DNA from: Streptomyces sp. H27-C3
GTDB taxonomy: Bacteria > Actinomycetota > Actinomycetes > Streptomycetales > Streptomycetaceae
Direction of reading: 5' to 3'
Length of the DNA stretch: 41,281 nucleotides
Assembly (NCBI RefSeq): GCF_030063415.1
Contig: NZ_JASITA010000015.1
Coordinates: forward strand, 1 to 41,281
Under the pieces are notes generated by a model. That model ran no database searches and was not told the origin of the DNA. It saw nothing but the letters and a program-made list of their open reading frames with translations. Below, in pieces: positions 10,764 to 18,027 of this stretch (position 1 is the stretch's first letter; every line of letters starts with the position of its first letter). The position numbers were made by a program, and so were the translations under genes.

Positions 10764-10849
10764 GCCACGCGGGACGTGCCGCTGACGGCCCGCGGTTGCC
10801 GCCTGCCAGGACAATCACCCGTCCGTGGCGGCGGCTCCCGCGGCGGCGG

Positions 10850-12019
10850 TCAGCGTCCGGCGAAGTCGGCGGCCGCGAGCAGCGCGGTGTCCGGGTTGTC
10901 GGAGAAGATCCCGTCGATGCCCTGCTCGAAGTACAGCTGGAGGGCGCCGAACGCGTTCCCGTACGCGGCGGGGTCGGTGCCGCGCCTGAAGTCGGCGGGC
11001 AGGAAGGTGTTCTCGTTGCGCAGCGTGTACGGGTGCAGGATCAGCCCCTTCGCGTGCGCGTCCCGCACCAGCGTGGTCGGCTTGCCCAGCTTGCCCGCCG
11101 CGTCCCTGGGGATGATCAGGTTCAGGGTGGGGCCCAGTCCCTGGGCGAAGCTCGCGATCCACTTCAGGCCCTCGGGCTTGATCAGGTCGTCGACCTTGCG
11201 CGGGTCGCCCGCCACGACAAAGTCCCACGGGCGGGTGCCCAAGCCGTCGAGCAGGACGACGCGCGGCGCCGCGACCAGCTTGGCGAGGCGACGCATGCTG
11301 GTCGGCTCGAAGGACTGCAGGAAGTTGGGCGAGGACTTCTTGTCACGGCCGTACTTGCGCAGCAGCTTGGCGAGGGGCTCTTCGAGGGGGAGGCCCAGGC
11401 CGCGGAAGTAGGTGGGGTGCTTCGTCTCGATGTGCAGCCAGATCCGCCGGCCGCGCGACCGCCCCTCCTTCTCGGCCCAGCGCAGTACCTCCTCGAAGGT
11501 GGGAATGGCCCAGCGGCCGTCGTAGAGGGTGTTCTCCTGGCGGACGGCGGGGATCCGCTCCTTGGCGCGCAGCGTCTTGAGCTCGGCGAGCGTGAAGTCC
11601 TCGGTGAACCAGCCGGTCAGTGACACCCCGTCCACGGACTTGGTGGCCTTGCGGTCCGCGAACTCGGGGTGGGCGGCGACATCGGTCGTCGCGGTGATGT
11701 CGTTCTCGTGCCGGCAGACCAGGTGGCCGTCCTTGGTGGGCACCAGGTCCTGCTCGATGACGTGCGCGCCCATGTCGAGGGCGAGCTGGTACGAGCCGAT
11801 GGTGTGCTCGGGGCGGTAGCCGCTGGCCCCGCGGTGCGCGACGACGGTCGGTACGGGAAGATCGTGGTACGACCCGTGGTCCTCGCGGCCCCTCTGCCCG
11901 GCCTGACGGCCGTCGGCTCTCGCCGTGCCCGCCAGGCCGAGTGTGACGCCGCCCGCGCCGAGCACGGCCGCCCCGAGCACGGTCCGCCGTCCGGGGTTGT
12001 TCTGTCCGGCCTGTGTCAT
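10850..12019 (-). CDS. Secreted glycerophosphodiester phosphodiesterase (Tat signal)
   Basis: The protein is 389 aa from ATG 12019, with GAGGAGCGTTC upstream. The N-terminus has a twin-arginine signal (NPGRRTVLGAAVLG, then a hydrophobic stretch ending near TARA), so it is exported folded by Tat. The GDPD domain shows VVAHRGASGYRPEHT, EQDLVPTKDGHLVCRHEND (metal ligands) and HIETKHPTY. This group hydrolyses glycerophosphodiesters to glycerol 3-phosphate plus alcohol, probably for phosphate or carbon scavenging outside the cell. It is divergent from the acyltransferase gene. No PHO box was identified. Confidence 0.93.
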   Translation of the reverse strand: MTQAGQNNPGRRTVLGAAVLGAGGVTLGLAGTARADGRQAGQRGREDHGSYHDLPVPTVVAHRGASGYRPEHTIGSYQLALDMGAHVIEQDLVPTKDGHLVCRHENDITATTDVAAHPEFADRKATKSVDGVSLTGWFTEDFTLAELKTLRAKERIPAVRQENTLYDGRWAIPTFEEVLRWAEKEGRSRGRRIWLHIETKHPTYFRGLGLPLEEPLAKLLRKYGRDKKSSPNFLQSFEPTSMRRLAKLVAAPRVVLLDGLGTRPWDFVVAGDPRKVDDLIKPEGLKWIASFAQGLGPTLNLIIPRDAAGKLGKPTTLVRDAHAKGLILHPYTLRNENTFLPADFRRGTDPAAYGNAFGALQLYFEQGIDGIFSDNPDTALLAAADFAGR

Positions 12020-12276
12020 GAACGCTCCTCGTGTGATGTCCCGCACCTGTGAAGTCCACGTACTGCCTGGAAACTGCCGAAAGCGAAGGCCTGATGGTAG
12101 GCGTCTACGTCTTACGCAGACGAGGATGTGGACGGAACGCAGTGGAAACAGACGTCAACACTGCGTATCCACTTGATGAACCCGATGTGCGATCAGGCGG
12201 AGCCCGCGAGTATCGTCCTCACCTGCACAGACTTCACTCACGACCAGCCCGCCCAGCCACGACACCGGAGGAAGCG
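12020..12276. other. Divergent intergenic region, GDPD / acyltransferase
   Basis: These 257 bp are clearly less GC-rich than their surroundings and carry the 5' regions of two divergent genes. An interrupted repeat, CGTCT then AGACG, lies near 12102-12123. No operator or small gene can be supported. Open frames running through it lack a ribosome site and have poor codon usage. Confidence 0.6.
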
Positions 12277-12948
12277 TTGTCCCGTCACGCGCTCATCAAG
12301 GCAGTGCTCGGACCGATCATGCGCCTGATGTTCCGCCCACGCGTGGAAGGCGCACAGAACATTCCTGGGACAGGACCGGTCATCCTCGCCGGCAACCACC
12401 TGACGTTCATCGATTCGATGATCATGCCGATCTGCTGTGACCGGCAAGTTTTCTACATCGGCAAGGACGACTACGTCACCGGCAAGGGGTTCAAGGGCAG
12501 GCTGATGGCCTGGTTCTTCACCAGCTGCGGAATGATCCCGGTGGACCGTGACGGCGGCCGTGGCGGTGTCGCCGCGCTGATGACCGGCCGCCGGGTCCTC
12601 GAAGAGGGCAAGGTCTTCTCCATCTACCCGGAGGGCACCCGCTCCCCCGACGGCCGTCTCTACCGGGGCCGAACGGGCATCGCGCGTCTCACGCTGATGA
12701 CCGGTGCGCCGGTGGTGCCGTTCGCGATGATCGGCACGGACAAGCTCCAGCCCGGCGGCGCCGGGCTGCCGCGTCCGGGCAAGGTCACGGTCCGCTTCGG
12801 TGAGCCGATGGAGTTCTCGCGCTACGAGGGCATGGACCGCGACCGCTATGTGCTGCGCGCGGTGACGGACTCGGTGATGGCCGAGGTCATGCGGCTTTCC
12901 GGCCAGGAGTACGTGGACATGTACGCGACGAAGGCGAAGGCCGCCTGA
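12277..12948 (+). CDS. plsC: 1-acyl-sn-glycerol-3-phosphate acyltransferase (PlsC family)
   Basis: The protein is 223 aa. The start is TTG 12277, chosen because GGAGGAAGCG stands directly before it; no ATG fits as well. The family's catalytic box reads NHLTFIDS (an Nx4D variant of the HX4D motif, His-Leu-Thr-Phe-Ile-Asp), near residue 40. The substrate-binding motif YPEGTRSPDGRLYRGRTG lies around residue 115. It acylates lysophosphatidic acid to phosphatidic acid at the membrane, or a related acceptor. Acting opposite a glycerophosphodiesterase, it suggests a lipid-turnover neighbourhood, although the two are divergent. Confidence 0.92.
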   Translation: MSRHALIKAVLGPIMRLMFRPRVEGAQNIPGTGPVILAGNHLTFIDSMIMPICCDRQVFYIGKDDYVTGKGFKGRLMAWFFTSCGMIPVDRDGGRGGVAALMTGRRVLEEGKVFSIYPEGTRSPDGRLYRGRTGIARLTLMTGAPVVPFAMIGTDKLQPGGAGLPRPGKVTVRFGEPMEFSRYEGMDRDRYVLRAVTDSVMAEVMRLSGQEYVDMYATKAKAA

Positions 12949-12964
12949 CCGGCGCGAGAGTGTG

Positions 12965-13012
12965 GGTACGGCGGAGGGGCGGGCCACCAGTGGCCCGCCC
13001 CTCCGCCGTACC
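12965..13012. terminator. Bidirectional terminator, 22-bp perfect stem
   Basis: 12965-12986 pairs perfectly with 12991-13012 around a CCAG loop. It sits between the convergent acyltransferase (stop 12948) and MFS gene (stop 13033), nearly equidistant from both. It is the strongest hairpin of its kind in the window. Confidence 0.92.
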
Positions 13013-13032
13013 GCTGTGTGCCCGGTACGCCG

Positions 13033-14574
13033 TCAGTGCTCCACGCCGTCCTCCAGCTTCTGACCGCGGAGCATGAACCACGCGGCGACCGCCGTGGCGA
13101 AGAGCAGCGCCGAGCCCACCGCGGCGGCGGTCTGGAAGCCGTCGGTGAAGGCGCTCTGCGCCGACGAGAGCAGCCGCGCGCTCACCTCCGGCGACAGCTC
13201 CTTCGCGGACTGCACGGCGCCGCCGAGCGATTCGTGCGCCGCGTCGGCCACCGCGGCGGGGACCCCCGCGGGCACGGTGAAGCCGCGGTAGATGCCGGTC
13301 ACGATCGAGCCGAGCAGGGCGATGCCGAGCGCCGCGCCCAGTTCGTACGCCGTCTCCGACACGGCCGAGGCGGCGCCCGCCTGCTCCTTGGGAACACTGG
13401 AAAGGATGACGTCGGCGGTCACGGTGAAGGCCATGCCCGCGCCCATGCCGCCGAGGAACAGGGCCAGGCCCAGCAGCACGACGCCGGTGTCCGCCGAGAC
13501 CAGCGTGCACGCCGCCAGGGACAGCGCGAGGGCAAGCAGACCGCCGGATACCGCGCTGCGGACCGAGGCCCGGCGCGCCGTGTAGCCCGCCAGCAGGCCC
13601 GCTCCCACCGCGCCTACCGCGGCGGGCAGTTCGATGAGGCCGGCCTTCAGGGGCGAGTGCAGCTGGACGAGTTGCAGGAACTGCGAGAGGAAGAAGACCA
13701 GGCCGGACAGGCCGAGGATGGTCAGCAGGTCCGCCAGGACCGCCCCGGAGAACCCGCGGTGATGGAAAAGACGCATGTCGAGCAGGGGCGCGGGCAGCGT
13801 GAGCTGGCGTCGTACGAACCAGTAGAGGGCGCCCGCGCCGACACCCGCCGCCGCGAAGACGTACCAGTGGAAGCCGTGCGCCGCCGCCTCCTTGACGGCG
13901 TATACGACCCCGGCCATGCCGATGAGGGAGAGGCCGACGCTGGGCAGGTCCCACGGGCCCGGCGCCGGGTTCTTCGACTCGGGAAGCAGCTTGATGCCGA
14001 CGACCACCAGGACGGCCATCACCGGCAGGTTGATCAGGAAGACCGAGCCCCACCAGAAGTGTTCGAGCAGGAAGCCGCCGACCACGGGGCCGACCGCGGC
14101 GCCCGCGGAGGCCGCGGCGCCCCAGATGCCGATGGCGAGGCTGCGCTCCTTGGCGTCGTGGAAGATGTTGCGGATCAGCGCGAGGGTGGACGGCATCAGC
14201 GTCGCACCGGCCACGCCGAGCAGCGCGCGGGCGACGATCATCATCTCGGGGCTGGTGGCGTAGGCGTTGAGCACCGAGACCCCGCCGAAGGCGACGGCGC
14301 CGACAAGCAGCAGCTTCTTGCGGCCGATCCGGTCGCCGAGGCTGCCCATGGAGACGAGCAGACCGGCGATGACGAACGAGTAGACGTCGCCGATCCACAG
14401 CAGCTGGGTGCCGGACGGCTTGAGATCCTCGCTCAGGAAGGGCGTCGCGAGGCCGAGCACGGTCGCGTCGACGGCCACGAGCAGTACCGCGAGAACAAGA
14501 ACGGCGAGCGCGAGCCAGGGGCCGGGTCCGCGCGCCGCGTCCGGCCGCTTCGCGTGCTGATCAGTACTGGTCAT
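13033..14574 (-). CDS. MFS multidrug exporter, DHA2 (14-TM) family
   Basis: The protein is 513 aa from ATG 14574, with GGAGAA upstream. It starts inside the last codon of the tetR gene (ATGA overlap), so translation is coupled. About 14 hydrophobic segments, motif A GSLGDRIGRKKLL after TM2, motif C-like AGAAVGPVVGGFLLEHFWWGSVFLINLP, and VDATVLGLATP in TM1 are typical of proton-driven DHA2 drug exporters such as EmrB/QacA. The substrate is unknown. Its position behind a TetR gene with a strong operator suggests an inducible efflux unit, with the exported compound or a relative acting as inducer. Confidence 0.93.
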   Translation of the reverse strand: MTSTDQHAKRPDAARGPGPWLALAVLVLAVLLVAVDATVLGLATPFLSEDLKPSGTQLLWIGDVYSFVIAGLLVSMGSLGDRIGRKKLLLVGAVAFGGVSVLNAYATSPEMMIVARALLGVAGATLMPSTLALIRNIFHDAKERSLAIGIWGAAASAGAAVGPVVGGFLLEHFWWGSVFLINLPVMAVLVVVGIKLLPESKNPAPGPWDLPSVGLSLIGMAGVVYAVKEAAAHGFHWYVFAAAGVGAGALYWFVRRQLTLPAPLLDMRLFHHRGFSGAVLADLLTILGLSGLVFFLSQFLQLVQLHSPLKAGLIELPAAVGAVGAGLLAGYTARRASVRSAVSGGLLALALSLAACTLVSADTGVVLLGLALFLGGMGAGMAFTVTADVILSSVPKEQAGAASAVSETAYELGAALGIALLGSIVTGIYRGFTVPAGVPAAVADAAHESLGGAVQSAKELSPEVSARLLSSAQSAFTDGFQTAAAVGSALLFATAVAAWFMLRGQKLEDGVEH

Positions 14575-15122
14575 TTCTCCACGCTCCGCCGCGCCCCGCC
14601 CAGCAGCAACTCGACGATCATGTACTGGAAGTCCTTGGCGGCGACCCGCCCGTCGTGGACGGACCACGCGCCGGCGCCCACCAGGCCGTACAGCGCCTCG
14701 GTCAGCCAGGCCGGGGTGAGGTCGATGCGGAACTCGCCCTGCTCCTGCCCGCGCCGGAAGAGTGCGGAGATTCGGGCGTCGAGCCTGGCCCATCCGTCGT
14801 TGACCTGCTCGCCCTCGAAGAGCTGGTTCTCGGTGACGAGGAAGGCGAGGAGGCCGGCGACCGGCTCCACCTCGGCGACGAGCCGTCGCAGCGCGCCCTC
14901 GGCCCGGTCATCGCCGAGCCTGGCGGCGTCCATCGCCGACTCCAGCTCCTGGAGTCCGAAGTCCTCCAGCGCCTTGACCAGGGCGTCACGCCCGGCGAAG
15001 TGGCGGTGGAGGGTGGCCCTGCCGATGCCCGAGGCCCGGGCGACCTCGTCCATCGTGGCGGTCGCCCTGCGCGAGAGAAGGGCGGCGGCGGTGCGCAGCA
15101 CCTGTTGGCGGTCGACTGTCAT
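14571..15122 (-). CDS. TetR-family repressor of the adjacent MFS exporter
   Basis: The protein is 183 aa from ATG 15122. A further ATG at 15149 lies within the operator and is rejected. The N-terminal helix-turn-helix is ATMDEVARASGIGRATLHRHF, followed by the usual helical ligand-binding domain. The start lacks a ribosome site, and a TATGGT -10 box ends 6 nt before it, so the mRNA is likely leaderless. The -10 lies in the right part of a 19-bp-arm palindrome, which predicts autorepression and repression of the co-transcribed exporter. Ligand unknown. Confidence 0.92.
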   Translation of the reverse strand: MTVDRQQVLRTAAALLSRRATATMDEVARASGIGRATLHRHFAGRDALVKALEDFGLQELESAMDAARLGDDRAEGALRRLVAEVEPVAGLLAFLVTENQLFEGEQVNDGWARLDARISALFRRGQEQGEFRIDLTPAWLTEALYGLVGAGAWSVHDGRVAAKDFQYMIVELLLGGARRSVEK

Positions 15123-15128
15123 GAGACA

Positions 15129-15172
15129 ACCATAACCACGGTGAGACATGGACGTCTCACCGTGGTTATGGT
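15129..15172. promoter_or_regulatory. TetR operator palindrome over the tetR-MFS promoter
   Basis: ACCATAACCACGGTGAGAC and its exact reverse complement (19-bp arms, 15129-15147 and 15154-15172) flank a 6-bp centre ATGGAC. The minus-strand -10 box TATGGT overlaps the arm next to the gene. The size and position fit a TetR dimer or pair-of-dimers site blocking RNA polymerase. Confidence 0.88.
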
Positions 15173-15190
15173 GGAGGGATCTTTAACTTC

Positions 15191-15220
15191 AGGGTCGTCA
15201 GGGGTCGTCAGGGGTCGTCA
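15191..15220. repeat. Three 10-bp tandem repeats spanning the argH stop
   Basis: The unit (A/G)GGGTCGTCA occurs three times in tandem. On the minus strand each unit contains a TGA, spaced 10 bp apart, so stop codons occur in all three frames at and just after the argH end. Confidence 0.85.
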
Positions 15221-16645
15221 GTTCTTGGCGGTGGCCCAGGCGTGCTGGACCGCCAGGTCCTGCTTGACCTCGGCGAGCTGGACGGCGACGGCGGAGGGAG
15301 CCGTGCCGCCGCGGCCGTCGCGGGAGGCGAGGGAGCCGGCGACATTGAGGACCGTGCGCACCTCGGGGGTCAGATGCGGGGAGATCTTCGCGAACTGCTC
15401 GTCGGTGAGCTCGTCCAGCTCGATGCCCTGCTGCTCGCACTCCTTGACGCACTCGCCCGCGACCTCGTGCGCGACCCGGAACGGGACGCCCTGCCTGACC
15501 AACCACTCGGCGATGTCGGTGGCGAGCGAGAAACCGGCTGGTGCCAGCTCCGCCATGCGCTCACGGTTGACGGTGAGCGTGGCCATCATGCCGGTGAAGG
15601 CGGGCAGCAGGACTTCGAGGGTGTCGCAGGAGTCGAAGACCGGCTCCTTGTCCTCCTGGAGATCGCGGTTGTACGCGAGCGGCAGCGCCTTCAGCGTCGC
15701 CAGCAGGCCGGTGAGGTTGCCGATGAGACGGCCGGACTTGCCGCGCGCCAGCTCCGCGATGTCCGGGTTCTTCTTCTGCGGCATGATCGACGAGCCGGTG
15801 GAGAAGGCGTCGTGCAGGGTGACGAAGGAGAACTCCTTCGTGTTCCAGATGATGATCTCTTCCGCGATCCGGGAGAGATTGATGCCGATCATGGCCGTGA
15901 TGAAGGCGAACTCGGCGACGAAGTCGCGGGAGGCCGTTCCGTCGATCGAGTTGCCGCAGGAGCCGTTCTCGAAGCCCAGGTCGGCGGCGACCGCCTCCGG
16001 GTCGAGGCCGAGCGAGGATCCGGCCAGGGCGCCCGAGCCGTAGGGCGACACGGCCGTCCGGTCGTCCCACTGCCGCAGCCGCTCCGCGTCCCGGGACAGC
16101 GACTGGACGTGGGCCAGCACATGATGGGAGAAGAGCACCGGCTGGGCGTGCTGGAGGTGCGTACGGCCGGGCATGGCCACGTCGGGGTGCGCCTCGGCGA
16201 GGCCGACGAGCGCGTCCTGGAGCTCGGCGACCAGGCCGCCGACGATCCGGGCGTGGTCGCGCAGATACATCCGGAAGAGGGTCGCGACCTGGTCGTTGCG
16301 GGACCGGCCGGCGCGCAGCTTGCCGCCGAGGTCAGGGCCGAGGCGTTCGAGCAGCCCGCGCTCCAGGGCGGTGTGCACGTCCTCGTCGGCGATGGTGCCG
16401 GTGAAGGAGCCGTCGGCCACGTCGGCTTCGAGCGCGTCGAGCCCGGCCTGCATCCGGGTCAGCTCGTCCTCGGTGAGCAGCCCCGCCTTGTGGAGCACGC
16501 GCGCGTGGGCGCGGGAGCCGGCGATGTCGTACGGGGCGAGCCGCCAGTCGAAGTGGACCGAGGCGGACAGCTTCGCCAGGGCCTCGGCCGGTCCGTCGGC
16601 GAAACGGCCGCCCCAGAGCCGGACGTCACCACTGTTGCTGCTCAC
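15218..16645 (-). CDS. argH: Argininosuccinate lyase
   Basis: The protein is 475 aa, a full-length ArgH, from GTG 16645 preceded by GAGGAGCAGTAA. It splits argininosuccinate to arginine and fumarate, the last step of arginine synthesis. Family features are LWGGRFADGP at the N-terminus, the DEDVHTALE segment, GRSRNDQVAT, HLQHAQPV and the superfamily signature GSSIMPQKKNPD near residue 283, which holds the catalytic Ser. It lies 94 nt after argG on the same strand, with a strong hairpin in the gap, so expression may depend partly on readthrough. Confidence 0.97.
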   Translation of the reverse strand: MSSNSGDVRLWGGRFADGPAEALAKLSASVHFDWRLAPYDIAGSRAHARVLHKAGLLTEDELTRMQAGLDALEADVADGSFTGTIADEDVHTALERGLLERLGPDLGGKLRAGRSRNDQVATLFRMYLRDHARIVGGLVAELQDALVGLAEAHPDVAMPGRTHLQHAQPVLFSHHVLAHVQSLSRDAERLRQWDDRTAVSPYGSGALAGSSLGLDPEAVAADLGFENGSCGNSIDGTASRDFVAEFAFITAMIGINLSRIAEEIIIWNTKEFSFVTLHDAFSTGSSIMPQKKNPDIAELARGKSGRLIGNLTGLLATLKALPLAYNRDLQEDKEPVFDSCDTLEVLLPAFTGMMATLTVNRERMAELAPAGFSLATDIAEWLVRQGVPFRVAHEVAGECVKECEQQGIELDELTDEQFAKISPHLTPEVRTVLNVAGSLASRDGRGGTAPSAVAVQLAEVKQDLAVQHAWATAKN

Positions 16646-16672
16646 TTACTGCTCCTCAAAGGGGGATGTACG

Positions 16673-16707
16673 ACCGCCTCCCCGTCGCGGAGGAACGGGG
16701 AGGCGGT
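16673..16707 (-). terminator. Hairpin between argG and argH
   Basis: ACCGCCTCCCCGT (16673-16685) pairs perfectly with ACGGGGAGGCGGT (16695-16707), giving a 13-bp stem with a 9-nt loop. It lies 33 nt after the argG stop and before the argH ribosome site. It may be a partial terminator or an RNA-processing/stability element that sets the argG:argH ratio. Confidence 0.7.
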
Positions 16708-16739
16708 ACAGCCTGCTGGTCGGGCAAGTCGGCGTCAGG

Positions 16740-17936
16740 CTACGCCTGGAGGTCACGCTTGGCGGCGATCTTCGACGACAGGCCGAAGAGCTCGATGAAG
16801 CCCTGCGCCTTGGACTGGTCGAAGGTGTCGCCCGAGTCGTACGTCGCCAGGTTGAAGTCGTACAGCGACTCGTCGGAGCGCCGGCCCGTGACCACGGCAC
16901 GGCCGCCCTGCAGGGTCATCCGGACGTCGCCGGTGACGTGCTGGTTGGCCTCGTTGATGAAGCCGTCCAGGGCCCGCTTGAGCGGCGAGAACCACAGGCC
17001 GTCGTAGACCAGCTCGCCCCAGCGCTGCTCGACCTGCTTCTTGTAGCGGGCCAGCTCACGCTCGACGGTGACGTTCTCCAGCTCCTGGTGGGCGGTGATC
17101 AGCGCGATCGCGCCCGGCGCCTCGTACACCTCACGGGACTTGATGCCCACGAGCCGGTCCTCGACCATGTCGATCCGGCCGACACCCTGCGCGCCGGCCC
17201 GCTCGTTGAGCTGCTGGATCGCTTGCAGGACAGTGACGGGCTTGCCATCGATGGCGACCGGGGCGCCCTCCTTGAAGGAGATGACGACCTCGTCGGCCTC
17301 GCGCTGCGTCGCCGGGTTCGACGTGTACTCGTAGATGTCCTCGATCGGACCGTTCCAGATGTCCTCCAGGAAGCCCGTCTCGACGGCCCGCCCGAAGACG
17401 TTCTGGTCGATGGAGTACGGGGACTTCTTGGTGGTCGCGATCGGGAGGTTCTTGTCCTCGCAGAAGGCGATCGCCTTGTCCCGGGTCATCGCGTAGTCGC
17501 GGACCGGGGCGATGCACTTCAGGTCGGGGCCCAGTGCGGAGATGCCGGCCTCGAACCGGACCTGGTCGTTGCCCTTGCCGGTGCAGCCGTGGGCGACGAT
17601 GCCCGCGTTGTGCTTCTTCGCGGCGGCGACGAGGTGCTTGACGATCGTCGGCCGGGACAGCGCGGAGACCAGCGGGTACCGGTCCATGTACATGGCGTTG
17701 GCCTTGATCGCCGGGAGGCAGTACTCGTTGGCGAACTCGTCCTTGGCGTCGGCGACTTCCGCCTCCACCGCACCGCAGGCAAGGGCGCGCTTGCGGATGA
17801 CGTCCAGGTCCTCGCCCCCCTGGCCGACGTCCACGGCAACGGCGATGACCTCGGCGCCCGTCTCCTCGGCGATCCAGCCGATGGCGACTGAGGTGTCCAG
17901 GCCGCCCGAGTAGGCGAGTACGACGCGCTCGGTCAC
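16740..17936 (-). CDS. argG: Argininosuccinate synthase
   Basis: The protein is 398 aa, the standard length, from GTG 17936 with AAGGAGAAGACA upstream. Upstream in-frame starts are rejected because the family begins TERVVLAYSGGLDTS. It joins citrulline and aspartate using ATP. The pyrophosphatase loop YSGGLDTS lies at residues 9-16; VDVGQGGEDL, GCTGKGNDQVRFE and ATTKKSPYSIDQN follow as expected. Its promoter is well formed (TTGACG, 17 bp, CATACT) and overlaps an ArgR-type box. It diverges from a MocR gene, with the two promoters sharing about 90 bp. Confidence 0.97.
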   Translation of the reverse strand: MTERVVLAYSGGLDTSVAIGWIAEETGAEVIAVAVDVGQGGEDLDVIRKRALACGAVEAEVADAKDEFANEYCLPAIKANAMYMDRYPLVSALSRPTIVKHLVAAAKKHNAGIVAHGCTGKGNDQVRFEAGISALGPDLKCIAPVRDYAMTRDKAIAFCEDKNLPIATTKKSPYSIDQNVFGRAVETGFLEDIWNGPIEDIYEYTSNPATQREADEVVISFKEGAPVAIDGKPVTVLQAIQQLNERAGAQGVGRIDMVEDRLVGIKSREVYEAPGAIALITAHQELENVTVERELARYKKQVEQRWGELVYDGLWFSPLKRALDGFINEANQHVTGDVRMTLQGGRAVVTGRRSDESLYDFNLATYDSGDTFDQSKAQGFIELFGLSSKIAAKRDLQA

Positions 17937-17951
17937 TGTCTTCTCCTTACG

Positions 17952-18001
17952 ATGCATGTGGTGATGGGCATAAGTATGCACTCCACCGTATGTTTCGTCA
18001 A
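17952..18001 (-). promoter_or_regulatory. argG promoter with ArgR box
   Basis: On the minus strand, -35 TTGACG (17996-18001) and -10 CATACT (17973-17978) are separated by 17 bp. The imperfect palindrome GCATAAGTATGC (17968-17979) and a second ATGCAT half-site (17952-17957) overlap the -10 and the start region. These resemble ARG-box half-sites, so ArgR with arginine would block polymerase. Confidence 0.75.
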
Positions 18002-18027
18002 CGCGCTCCTCGATAGGGTCTTCCTCC

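Noticed and set aside
12049..12276. N-terminal extension of the acyltransferase to 12049
   Set aside because: The upstream frame is non-family sequence with low GC; TTG 12277 has a strong GGAGGAAGCG site and gives the normal length.
13018..15135. 705-codon plus-strand frame opposite the MFS and tetR genes
   Set aside because: It covers two clearly recognised genes and a terminator on the other strand, and its composition is that of a reverse-strand shadow.
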